Shown in pieces: positions 24,455 through 34,897 of a stretch of 64,000 bases of DNA (within the stretch, counting starts at the first letter, position 1; the number at the start of each line of letters is the position of its first letter). This DNA comes from Sclerotinia nivalis. Lineage: Eukaryota > Ascomycota > Leotiomycetes > Helotiales > Sclerotiniaceae. The notes below the pieces were generated by a model, which had not been told where the DNA came from, did not search any database, and worked only from the letters and a program-made list of their open reading frames with translations. A program made the position numbers and the translations under genes. The stretch lies in contig JAPEIS010000007.1 of the NCBI GenBank assembly GCA_029531795.1, positions 1,302,001 to 1,366,000 on the forward strand, in the 5' to 3' direction.

Positions 24455-26117
24455 ATGGAGGTTGACGATTTCGAAGCTAGAACGGCGACATTCTCATCAT
24501 GGCTCAAGGAAATGGGTATCCGGACTAATCCAAAGATGGCATTGGTTGACCTCCGTCAAGAAGGACGAGGGCGAGGTGTCGGTATGGATTTTCCTTTCTT
24601 TACCTTCTCCTACTATGGAGTACTAGCTTGACTAGAAAGCTGCCGTTTGCCTTCCCGTTGTTCTTTCGAATGCTATCCACAGAGGATTTCTCGCTGACTG
24701 ATAATATAGTGGCCACAGAAGACATTGATGATGACGAGATCATTTTCAGCATTCCACGCAATGCCGTTCTGAATGCTCAGAACGCGAACCCTCTTCCCGT
24801 TTCAAGACGATTTTTTGAGAAGATGCCGAGTTGGCTAGTAAGTAGTTATAGGTGCTCTCGATGAGGTTCGGAGGTCACGGCTGACTGGACTTTAGGCGCT
24901 TACCTCGATACTTATGGCGGAAGCACAAATAGGAAATTCTAAGTGGGCTCCGTACCTTGCGGTACTACCAGAGCGGCTGGATAGCTTGGTGTTTTGGTCG
25001 GACAGCGAGCTCGCGGAACTGCAAGCAAGTGCAGTAGTGAGGAAAATCGGAAAAAAGGATGCAGAAGACATGTTCAAATCTTACATAGCCCCGCAAGGCT
25101 TGAAGCACTCTAGCACCGAGATGTGTCACAAAGTAGCTTCTGTTATCATGGCCTACGCATTCGACATACCAGATCCCTCCGATGCTCCAAACTCCGGTGG
25201 CAAAGGAGACGAAGCTGGAGACGACCTGGTTTCCGATGATGGCGAAGATGAGAAAACTATATTATCCATGATTCCGTTGGCCGATATGCTCAACGCGGAT
25301 GCAGACAGGAACAATGCCCGCTTGATCTGCGATAACGAGGAGCTAGAGATGAGAGCAATCAAACCTATTGGCAAGGGAGAAGAAATATTCAACGAGTTCG
25401 TCTTTTATTCAGCCCCATTTTCAGCCGCGATCGTTGTTCACTGACTGGAAGACGTTTAGTTATGGCCAGCTCCCTAGGTCCGACCTTCTTAGGAGATATG
25501 GATATGTCACAGATGGATACTCTGCATATGATGTCGCTGAGATCTCAGCGGAGCTCATTGTTTCTCTGTTCCGGAATGGCAAGGTTCATCCATCTTTGCA
25601 AAAGCTCACGCAAGACGGCTTAAAGACACGGCTTGAGTTGGCCGAACGAGAAGGCGTCTATGAAGACTCTTTTGATCTTGTCCACTCTAGTCCGGATGAG
25701 CCAAGTATACCAGACGAACTATTGGCATTTCTGTATCTCTTGCTTGTTGACGAAAGTCATCTTAAAGCTATCTTGGATTCAGAGAGCAGCCTACCCAGCC
25801 ATCCCAAACTTACAACGGAGCTCGCGGGTCAGGTCCTAGCAACTTTGTTGCAAGCGAGAGAGAAAGAATATTCAACTACTCTTGAGGAGGATGAAGATCT
25901 ACTCAAGAATGCAAATCTTCCGGTTCGAACCGCCATGGCAATTCAAGTACGTTCCGGAGAGAAGAAAGTGCTGCGAGCAGCTATGCAAGAAGCAACTACC
26001 TTTTCTGGCGGCAACCACCGTATGAGGCTTGTGTCTTCACAGGGGGGAACGACGAAGAACGCGAAGAGAAAAGGAGAGGAGACGGAACAGCCAAAGAAAA
26101 AGGGTCGTTCTCGGTAA
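24455..26117 (+). CDS. SET-domain ribosomal lysine methyltransferase (Rkm4/SETD6-like)
   Basis: Four exons (24455-24581, 24710-24837, 24896-25395, 25460-26117) sum to 1413 bases, 470 residues. Family members methylate ribosomal protein or other cytosolic/nuclear lysines. The N-terminal SET part has ALVDLRQEGRGRGVVATEDI and IFSIPRNAVLN; an inserted i-SET follows; the C-SET reads MIPLADMLNADADRNNARL then GEEIFNEND-type YGQLPRSDLLRRYGYV. The last splice rebuilds NDYG from the GA|T codon, which supports the model. The Rubis-subs-bind region follows (AEISAELIVSLF ...). The C-terminus is basic (KRKGEETEQPKKKGRSR), a possible nuclear signal. The usual NH motif is replaced by NAD (see findings). The exact substrate is not deducible. 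Confidence 0.9.
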
Positions 26118-26479
26118 AGCATTGGCTCGTTATTACCGAGAACACTTTGGTTGGTAGGTCACGAAGCTTTTCATTTGCTCTGGATTGCTTTTGGAGGAGA
26201 TTATTAATTGGCGTCATATTTGACACCTGTGTCGTCATTTAATAATGATTTTTTGCTCGTTCATGAGCGCTAAAGTACAAATAGGTCACCCAGATACCTT
26301 CCTCGGGTACTTTCGGACAGAACTTATAATGACAACAAATCAGCGCTTAGCCCTTTGCCTGGGTAACGCCCCTTCCTCCCATTGCCCGTTTAAACCCTGC
26401 AGAAGTTGAGTTACATAGAAGCCTTCTTAATGAAGCCTCTCCTGGTAAAGTGACAACTTAGTTGTCGTGGAAAAAAGTT
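26118..26479. other. Convergent 3' flank between SET gene and Epl1
   Basis: About 360 bases receiving both 3' ends. No gene is seen; poly(A)-type AT-rich patches lie near 26230-26260. Confidence 0.4.
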
Positions 26480-28320
26480 CTAATTACTATGTTGGTTTGG
26501 AGGCCCGATTGCTCGGTTGTTCCCAGGACTACCTCCAGTAACAGTCCTGTTCGATTGTGTTTGATGCTGGAACATTCTTTGCCGATGTGCATCCGGATAT
26601 AAATGACCAGAGAGAGGTATCGTGGATCTAAAACGTAGAGGATTGGTATCATACGGGTCAACCTCATATACAGGTTGTCCATCGTCATCATCGTCATCTT
26701 GGTCATACTTCCAACGGTCAGACTTCTTCTCCGCGCCTTTACTGGCGGCTGTAGACATTCCTCTCCGGTCTATCCATAGCCGCCCGCCTCGACCAATTCT
26801 TCTTCGGTATGCTGGCTGCGCACGACGATCGTCTTCTTCTGGAGGTGTACTATACCGCACAGTTACCGCATCCGGTTTCTCTTGGCTCACTGGAGATGTT
26901 TGATCAAACGATTCGGATGTCACAGATGATGGTGGTGTCAGCAAATACTGACTGTATTGGGCTGTCGCAGGACGGAAACCCGTGTTCGAATTTTGTCCTT
27001 CGACTGGTAAAAGTGGCTCTCTTGTGCAGTCGACATAGTTCTCGTTCCACTTATCATGCTGTGCAGATTTTTCCTCCAATTCTCTTTGCAACATATTCTC
27101 TTTTTGGGCCAGCTGATCACTCAATAATATCATGTCCATTTCAATCCCGCGACCATCAGGACGAGGTGGTATACGAAGTGGAGGTGGAGGTCGTTGCACA
27201 TTTTGGAAGTCCAAAGTCCTCTTCTTCTGTGGCTTTGAAATGTCAGTAGGATGCTCAACCTTTTTTTCAGGGCATAAGAGTATGCATACCTTCTGGTTGA
27301 TGAGAAGTTCGTCATCAGGATCACTCTTGATACCCAGCTTGACCTTGAGGTTCTTTATTTCACTACGAGACACGAAGACAGAACGTTCGCATTCCAAGAG
27401 TTGTTTCTTAATAGTTTCTCGTTCAGTCGCCATTTTGATCAGGAGCCTTGCTTCTTCCATTTCCTTTCTCAGTCTCCTAACTTTATCTGTGATTTGCATG
27501 TCTCGTGCTCTGGTTTTCCTGGTAGCCCTGACTTCACGACGGCGGAAGCAAACATATGGATCGCCTTCGTCAATATCCTGGTGCGTCTCGAACTTCAGGC
27601 TAGGCTGAATGCCACGATTCTCACATGCTTGCCGTCGAAACTTCCAGTATTCATATATATCCTTCACATTGCCAGGTATTTTTTCCTCCCCTCGTTCCTT
27701 GATAGCTTCTTTCATGGTCTCAAAGTTCACCAGAGTATTATCCACAGCGGCATAGGGGGCGTGAGTATCAGCAGTTTCTTCGAAAAGTTCCATGAGCTTT
27801 TCAAAGTCATCTTCCGAAAGCTGTTGATTCGAAAGAGTCTTTTTCTTATTATAATCTTTTAGGAAAATGTCATCCTCGGTGGTCATGTTATATTGACAAC
27901 CAGTACATTCTTCCACTGTCTGCGAAAAGCGGATATAGGTAGCAGGTTTGTCAAATTTCCTCGAGTATAAGGATTCATAGTCAATATCGGTACCTTCCTG
28001 TGCAGGAGGCGCCGGAATCTCTTGCGGGGCATCCTTATCACCCGAAGAGTGACTAGCTGCAAGAGCAGCTTGAAGATGGTACTCCTAATTGACACACAAA
28101 AGTCAGCAACATTCATCACTATCACGTGATATTATGGTAAGATTGAACACGTGATACTAACATTTTCTTCAGCTTTTTCGACACCAGTCTCGACTTTGTA
28201 TTGACCTTGTAAAGAATCATATTCGGCGGATTCTATTTGGTCTTCTCGTAAAATTTGTTGATGGGTGGATCTGTTGAGCTTCTTTTGGCGCACCACCCTA
28301 CCAGCCGGTTGTGTCCTCAT
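26480..28320 (-). CDS. epl1: Enhancer of polycomb-like protein 1 (NuA4/Piccolo scaffold)
   Basis: Three exons (28320-28162, 28084-27290, 27232-26480) sum to 1707 bases, 568 residues. Epl1 links the Esa1 acetyltransferase to NuA4. The start at 28320 gives the family N-terminus (MRTQPAGRVVRQKKLNRST), preferred over an upstream in-frame ATG at 28368. The EPcA region continues with DYESLYSRKFDKPATYIRFS, CQYNMTTEDDIFL, LSEDDFEKLMELFEETADTH and PGNVKDIYEYWKFRRQ, then DPYVCFRRREVRATRKTRA and a coiled-coil basic helix. The C-terminal third is Pro/Gln/Arg-rich with an Asp cluster. Length is typical for filamentous fungi. Confidence 0.96.
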
Positions 28321-29194
28321 CTTGATGATGAATTGACTCCGATATGTAAAATTAACGCGACAACGCAATTTTGACGCGTAAAAAATTCAAACAATAAAAA
28401 ATCATTCATGACTGATTGTTTAATCCATTTTTTGAATTGAAAATCGATGTCAGGGTGAATATTTTGATGATAGAAAATTGTACCTTGCCACGTTCCGACG
28501 TTCGTGATACCTGCAAATTTTTCCTGGTTCAATGTGTCAATAACTCTAATTTGGGTAATGTTGGCCTGATATGGTTACTATATGAGGCAACAACAAAGAA
28601 CATTCAAGAACTATACTAAATTAGGGATCCCTGTAATATCAAACTTCTGATTGATAGGAGATTTGAACCATATTGTGATATTGATTATATACGGAGTATA
28701 GGTAACTTTATTAAATATTCTATACAACTTTCAATATAATCACCAAAATTCATTGACAATTGGGGGGGAATTAATTATCAAGCTTTAGGAAGTAAAAAGA
28801 GAATATTTCGAATTGATAATATCGTATTTTGAAAGGAAAAATACCTAGTTTTATCATACTCGAATCTTACTTTTTAGCCTCTCTCCCCGCCCTTCTAGGA
28901 AACCTTCTATCCATCCACTTACGCTGTCTTGCGACCACCTCCTTTACTACACCAACCTTACTACTTAGTATTGCGACCCTCTTCCTTTTCTTCATCAACT
29001 CTACTACTTAGTATTGCGACCACCCTACTTTACTTCCACCTACTTCACTGCACCAACTTTCCTGCACCAGCTTTACTTCACCAACCTCACTACTAAGTAT
29101 TGCGACCACCTTCTCTCGTTCAGCAACCTTACTACGAACGAACAATTACGCATCGAGCAAACAATCACATACCGAATAAATATAATCCGTCAAG
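28321..29194. promoter_or_regulatory. Divergent region between Epl1 and calcineurin B, including the repeated CNB leader
   Basis: About 870 bases. The Epl1 side is AT-rich. The last about 300 bases before the CNB start are strongly pyrimidine- and A-rich and carry the direct repeats listed separately. No protein gene is recognised. Confidence 0.5.
28917..29110 (+). repeat. Direct repeat (period about 43-44 bases) in the calcineurin B 5' leader
   Basis: A core ACTACTTAGTATTGCGACC recurs at about 28959, 29003 and 29090 (third copy has ACTAAG). A degenerate copy ending CTTGCGACCACCTCC lies near 28925. Intervals are about 44 and 87 bases, so one intervening copy seems degenerate. All copies lie on the sense strand within 300 bases of the calcineurin B start. 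Confidence 0.85.
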
Positions 29195-30068
29195 ATGGGA
29201 AATACAAGCAGTGCAGTATTGGAGAATATTGTGCAAGGGTCTAACTGTGCGGAAATACATTCTTCTAAATTACTGTCTTTGACTGGTTATTGGAAGACTC
29301 GAGCGCTAATCTTGGGTGCGAGGCAGTTGATCGAGATGAGGTTGATAGATTAAGAAAACGTTTTATGAAGTTGGATAAGGTGCGCAATAATTTGGTTCGG
29401 CGGTGTACTCAGTGTGCTGGGTGTAAAGTTTGGGAAGTGTGGAAATTGTGTTGGATCAAGGAGGGCTAATGGAGGCTATGTCTACAGGATAACTCTGGTA
29501 CTATTGAACGTGAGGAGTTTCTCAGCCTTCCGCAAATCTCATCAAATCCTCTAGCTACTAGGTTTGTCTATCTTCTCTACTTCGGCTTATCACATACAAT
29601 TGCCTAAGATGAGATTGATACTAATTATTCTCCGTCTTGCAGAATGATCGCCATATTCGATGAAGATGGAGGTGGAGATGTAGATTTTCAGGAATTCGTT
29701 AGTGGGCTCAGCGCATTTAGCAGTAAAGGAAACAAGGAACAAAAGCTCCGTTTCGCATTCAAGGTCTATGATATTGACCGTGATGGCTACATAAGCAATG
29801 GGGAATTATTCATCGTTTTGAAGATGATGGTGGGAAGTAATTTGAAGGATCAACAATTACAACAAATTGTTGATAAGACAATTATGGAGGCAGATTTGGA
29901 TAGGGACGGAAAGATTAGTTTTGAGGAGTTTACAAAGATGGTGGAGAACACGGATGTGTCTATGAGTATGACTTTAGGTGAGTTTGACTCTTTTATTTGT
30001 GTGGGAGGACGGTGTTTCTGCACTTTACTGGTGTAACTTTACTAATGGATGTGGTAGATCAATTTTGA
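29195..30068 (+). CDS. cnb1: Calcineurin regulatory subunit B
   Basis: Five exons (29195-29246, 29327-29379, 29488-29561, 29643-29977, 30058-30068) sum to 525 bases, 174 residues, the usual fungal length. CnB binds calcium and activates the calcineurin phosphatase catalytic subunit, needed for stress response and hyphal growth. The start [10 protein letters not shown] has Gly2 for myristoylation. Four EF hands are visible: [39 protein letters not shown] and [13 protein letters not shown], each with Asp at position 1 and Glu or Leu/Phe-flanked position 12. The last exon is only 11 bases (DQF then stop) and completes the family terminus MSMTLDQF. Codon phases agree at all four introns. Confidence 0.97.
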
Positions 30069-31904
30069 TTTGAGATCATGGAAGAGAGATGAGAGATCAG
30101 TAATATAGCCAACAATGCATATTTTCACACACCAAATCAAATCAGAGTACAGCACGACCAACTCAGATGCAGGGCACAGCATGAGCCATGGTTGAAGCTC
30201 TTTCAGCAGATCGATTATCAAAACTAGGGTTTTGATATGCATTGAAAGCGTGTGGTTAGGTAGATGTTCGGGACACGGATTTTTACTTAACACCAAAAGA
30301 ATTTGATAACCTCTTTACTAGGCTACTTTTTTGTTTGTTCCTTGTGCACGTCTATAAGAGAGTTCATTCTGCGGAGTTCGGTTCATGAACTAGTGTTCAT
30401 GGTCATATTGTGAGGCTTGTCCATTTGGCTTCAAATGTTGGATATTGATTTTTAAACAAACATTTCTCATACATAGTCATTATCAAGTTTTCGTTAGCAA
30501 GTTTCTATCAGCTAGCATCTAATGAGTTGAAAATGTGATTCTCTCCTGACAGGGGTCCAAGATGGCTCTTCACAATGTTTGTATAAATTTCATGAGTCTT
30601 GACCGATGAGACAGCATATATGGGCTTACCACTGGAGTGGCTATGCAGCCTTATATGTATGGATCATTAATTTGTACAGCCCTTCTTACCTAGCTTTGAT
30701 CTTCGTGGGTCAGGCCATTTTGTTGAATGGTCCCCTGATTTCTGCAACCCCTTGCCGGCCCGTGGTCGGTCCGAATTATGAGATGTGCAACAAATTCTAT
30801 TTATTACACTTCTATTGATCACGAGAGTGGGGATTAGTACGCACTGGCTTCTATTCCTTTATTTGGGGGTTACTTGCTTTTATTTTTAATTTGAGGCTTA
30901 TTTTTAGGTTTCGGGTTGTCGGCTAGTAACCAGGAGGTTTTGATAGCAGATGCAGACGCACTTGAAGTGAAGTCCACATAATGAACTATGTATACCCATA
31001 TTGGATTATGTCATGAGAACTGGCGTGTAAGATCGTTTGCTGTTGAAGTTGGAGTAGGTGGGTCACGGTTTGTCTGAGTTGTTGAATTTCGGATGATTTG
31101 GTTAGTGAGGGGCTTGTACGACGATAATTCAACGGAAAGAGAGAGGTAAATGGAAAGGGAGATATCAGATGGACGGATGTATTTCTATGAAGCTCTTCGT
31201 GTTATGAGATCTGTGTCAGGGTGAAAGTATATTCTCGGTTAGTGTATGGGTATACACCACGATACAACAGCACAGAGGCATTTGAATATAACCTCACTTC
31301 CAACCATCTCTTCCACATACGACCATAGACTGAGGAGAATTGGGCATCCCGTCCGCTCTGCCATACACAAGCCTCAGATCGGTGGATTAGTAGTTGGGTG
31401 GGTGACCACCAGCGAATCCCTACTGTTGTATGTTTTTTTTCTTTTGTTGTTTCTCGTTGTGGTCTTCGGTGTTTGGTTGGGTGGGGCATGCGAAGGAGGT
31501 GGGAGATAGGGGAGTGGGTGACGAGTGTGAGAGGCGAAATGTATGGGCAGAAGAAAAATCGAAGGTAGGACGCCAGAGGACACTTGCATGTTGGTGCAGC
31601 AGAGGCCCCTCGACTAGCATTACACATGACGAGAAGCTCGGTAAGTCAAGCATAGTCTCCACCAACTTATCCACCCACTCACCACATTACCTAAGATTTT
31701 GCACTGTAAACACCTATTTTTCCCTTTCCACGCATTTTCTTCTTTCTTTAATCCTCAAATCCGCACGATGACTATAAATACATACAGGATTTTACCATCC
31801 CCAACACAAAACAAAAGATAAAAAAACCCAAAAATTAATATTTCGGACAAAAAATATATCTTCACACACATATAGATAAATGTATGGACAAAAGGATAGA
31901 TATA
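30069..31904. other. Gene-poor stretch between calcineurin B and tRNA-Thr
   Basis: About 1.8 kb. I find no protein with recognisable features; frames of 70-140 codons overlap each other on both strands without homology. A T-run occurs near 31432. Confidence 0.45.
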
Positions 31905-31989
31905 TGCCCGTTCTAGGAATCGAACCTAGGATCTCATCATTTGTAGGTATAGGTACTAGTGATGCGCTTTACCGCTAAGCCAAACGGGC
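31905..31989 (-). tRNA. tRNA-Thr (anticodon AGT) with a 13-nt intron
   Basis: Read on the minus strand: acceptor GCCCGTT pairs with AACGGGC; D-arm GCTTAGCGGTAAAGC; anticodon stem CATCA/TGATG; T-arm CTAGG-TTCGATT-CCTAG. The anticodon loop is CTAGTA, then a 13-base insert (CCTATACCTACAA), then A, so the intron sits in the canonical place one base 3' of the anticodon. Without it the tRNA is 72 nt with discriminator A. Internal A box (TGGCTTAGCGG) and B box (GGTTCGATTCC) are intact. AGT (read as IGT) decodes ACU/ACC/ACA. Confidence 0.93.
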
Positions 31990-34715
31990 GTTGTTTGTTG
32001 GTTGATGCTGGGGTGGATGGGTGTTAGGGGTTTATCTATGGAGGGGAATATATGGAAGAATAGGTAGTAGGAGTTTATATATGGTAGAGAGGGAGGTGAG
32101 GTGAGGTGAGGTGAGGCTTTGATGGGAGGGGGAGAAGGTGGAAGGTGTGTAAAGAGACGAGGGAGCAGATTATATGGTAGACATTCAATGATTGTAAAAA
32201 AGAGGAAATGATTATTTTACTTAAAAACTTGAAGAGATAATTAAAGTGCAGTACTTGGAGACTAGAGGGCTGTTGTTAAAATAGAGAGAATATTAAAATA
32301 GATTGTATTTTTGCTAGATGGATATTGCTTTTTGGTTATTTGATTCTGAGGTTTCTTCATTATCTATATATCTATCCTCTATTATATTCACTTTTCTTTT
32401 CTTTTCTTTTCTTCCCAGAGATCGAGGTTTTAGCTAGAGTTTAGGAGAGTGGAGCAGACTCTTGTATTTTAGTATATCGACGGGATATACTAACATATAC
32501 CAATCTTCAACTCCTGAAATATAAAATCATCAAGGACTCCTGTTCCAATCAAAAGTAGTCTTTTATGGAAACTTGAGAATTTAGAAAATTAAAAAATTAA
32601 AAAGTACCTCTAAACAACTCGAATCCTGAGGAGGACAAGACTCAACACCTGTACGCGGTGTCCTCTACAAACCTCCAGCTCTTTTATTTAATTATTAGAG
32701 TCTGCAGAGCTAAGTTTAAATTATTTGATAGAGTCATAGTGATTGGAAAAGAAAGAGGCATTCGATCGCAACGTTTTTTGTCTTCGAATTGGCTAATGGT
32801 AAAGGCCAGATCTCGGTTTTTTGACAATCGTATTATCGGATTATGCTTTCTATAATACTATTTTTATTACAAAACAAAAAACAATATTATCATTTACAAT
32901 AATATACTACAAAATCATCTTCAAGATCCTTTTAGGGTATCGAATACAATTTATCAAATTCGGTTTTAAGGTTCAGGCTTTACCTCCTTCGATTCGAATC
33001 AAAACAACAACAATTTATATATCTAAAGGAATTATATAGAACGATCCGAGCTAATGATATATCTGTTATAGAATTCGATGAAAAATATACTATATATAGG
33101 ATTGGAACATCTTGTAGAATCAATATCCTTATAATTTGGAGGGTTTTATGAAATCGATATTAAGCAAAATATAACTATTAGAAAGTTACGAATAAAATAA
33201 AGAATTGATGTAAAGAAAGATTGTTTGGATTTGATTGATAGAAGGATCGGATTTGGAAAATTATGAGTATAATACTTTGATTGGTATTTTTATCTTTATA
33301 TATGATATTGTATAAAGATTAGGTTTTGCTTCCCAGTATTAGTTTTCATTTCCTTTATCAAAAATATATACAAATCTGTATACTATTTAGATAGCACTAT
33401 CTATAGCCATCTGTTAAAAGCTCGATTGAGCTCTTAACTGTCCTAGATAGTCTTTGACTCAGTGTGGACGTTCATTAAATCAATCAATCAATCAATCAAT
33501 CAACTCGAATCCTGGATTATAAACTGACTCTGAGAATCTGGAGATCAGAGATCAGAGTCATGATTGATGGATATATCTAATATTAATACTATCTATCTAT
33601 CTATTTCTCGTCATTACTATTGTTATTGTCATTGTTGTTGCTATTACTATTCCCTTATATCGGTATATCTTAAACATGTATGAATCCTTGATAACTATCA
33701 AGATTTCAGATTCCGATTAATATAATCCAAAACTTGAAATATAAGATCACTAAGAATTTTATGTATTTATGTTTGTTTGTATTTGATTGATGGGGGTTAG
33801 ATTTTTACTTCTACTTCTACTTCTGCTTTTGTTAGTATCCAAAGAGAAAGAAAATGGTGTATTTACCTTTACCAATCTAGTAGTAAGTATTGTAACGGTT
33901 CCTTAGAATCAGAGTTGGGATATTGATTGAGCATTAGATATCTATATCTAGCGAGATCTTGCTTTAACTAGGTATATCTATCTGTTGAGGATGATAAATC
34001 AAATAACTTATATAGATAGATATATTGAGCATATGCCTAGATAGATATATATGTTATCTAGGTATATAGATATATATATGTATACTGGCTTATTCTCACT
34101 CTCATCAGCACTGTACAATCATATATTTTTCTATCTTTAATTTTTAAGATGATAGTTGATATCAAGTCTTTGAAATTTGTTTGAATAACAGAGAATTTAT
34201 TCATCAATAAGATTCTGGATAATGAGACAGAGTTATAATGATCTGTGGTTCTAATATCGATATTTGGGAGTAGTTGCTCAAGTTGAAAATTTGAGATTCT
34301 TATTAATATAGATATGGAAATGAGTATTAGTTTAGTTGGGATTGTGTTTGTGCAAAGGTTACTAATAAGTATCAAGACTAGGTTTTTAAAAAGCTTTCAT
34401 ATAGATGTGTTAGGATATTGTTGTGAATATACAATGAAATATATTCGATACAAGGAGAGTGGAGTAAGATGATAGAGTATTGAGTGTTTAAGTGCTAATG
34501 GATTTTTGAGGGAAGGCGTTTGAAGATCTGGACTATGATTGTAAGGAGGCCTTTCAATGTCCATTGTTGATATGGGTAAAAGGATGATTTCATCTGATGT
34601 TTTGGGAACACTTTAGGTGATGATATATTGGGATTTGGAAGGACGGTAGGATGTAGAATGTTTAAATTTGATACATATCGGCCGAGTATTGAAAGCAAAG
34701 TGATAAATGTGTAAG
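31990..34715. other. AT-rich, repeat-rich gene desert upstream of the solo LTR
   Basis: About 2.7 kb. It holds a GAGGT array (about 32091-32116), a CTTTT array (about 32390-32412), an AATC array (about 33476-33503), a CTAT array (about 33592-33606) and TAGATA-rich runs (34010-34080). No frame codes for a recognisable product. It looks like old degraded DNA. Confidence 0.5.
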
Positions 34716-34720
34716 AGAAC

Positions 34721-34892
34721 TGTTGGTATCACTCCGGTGATACTATTCGTATAGTACTATTATAGTATTTGTTTATTGATTCTTGATTGCTACACTATGA
34801 AATGAGGGGGCTATTTATATTGAAGGGGAAGGGGCTAGAGTTCGCTAGTGGTACGGCTCCCTATGTGAGGCCAGTCACATGATATACCGACA
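34721..34892. mobile_element. Solo long terminal repeat of an LTR retrotransposon
   Basis: A 172-base unit begins TGTTGGTATC and ends ATATACCGACA, so it has TG...CA ends and near-perfect terminal inverted repeats (TGTTGGTAT against TGTCGGTAT). Both sides carry the same 5 bases, AGAAC (34716-34720 and 34893-34897), the size of a typical LTR-integrase target duplication. A TATA-like CTATTTATAT lies at about 34811, where an LTR promoter would be expected. No gag/pol sequence adjoins it. I infer insertion followed by LTR-LTR recombination. Orientation was not determined. Confidence 0.85.
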
Positions 34893-34897
34893 AGAAC

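Noticed and set aside
26622..27862. Long open frames antisense to Epl1
   Set aside because: They are mirror frames of a strongly supported gene on the other strand and show no motifs of their own.
32658..33039. Possible mitochondrial DNA insertion
   Set aside because: The AT-rich frames look mitochondrial in composition, but I recognise no mitochondrial gene.
33476..33503. AATC array (also at 59288) considered as CRISPR-like or shared mobile-element sequence
   Set aside because: It is a simple tetranucleotide microsatellite without spacers; two independent occurrences are ordinary.
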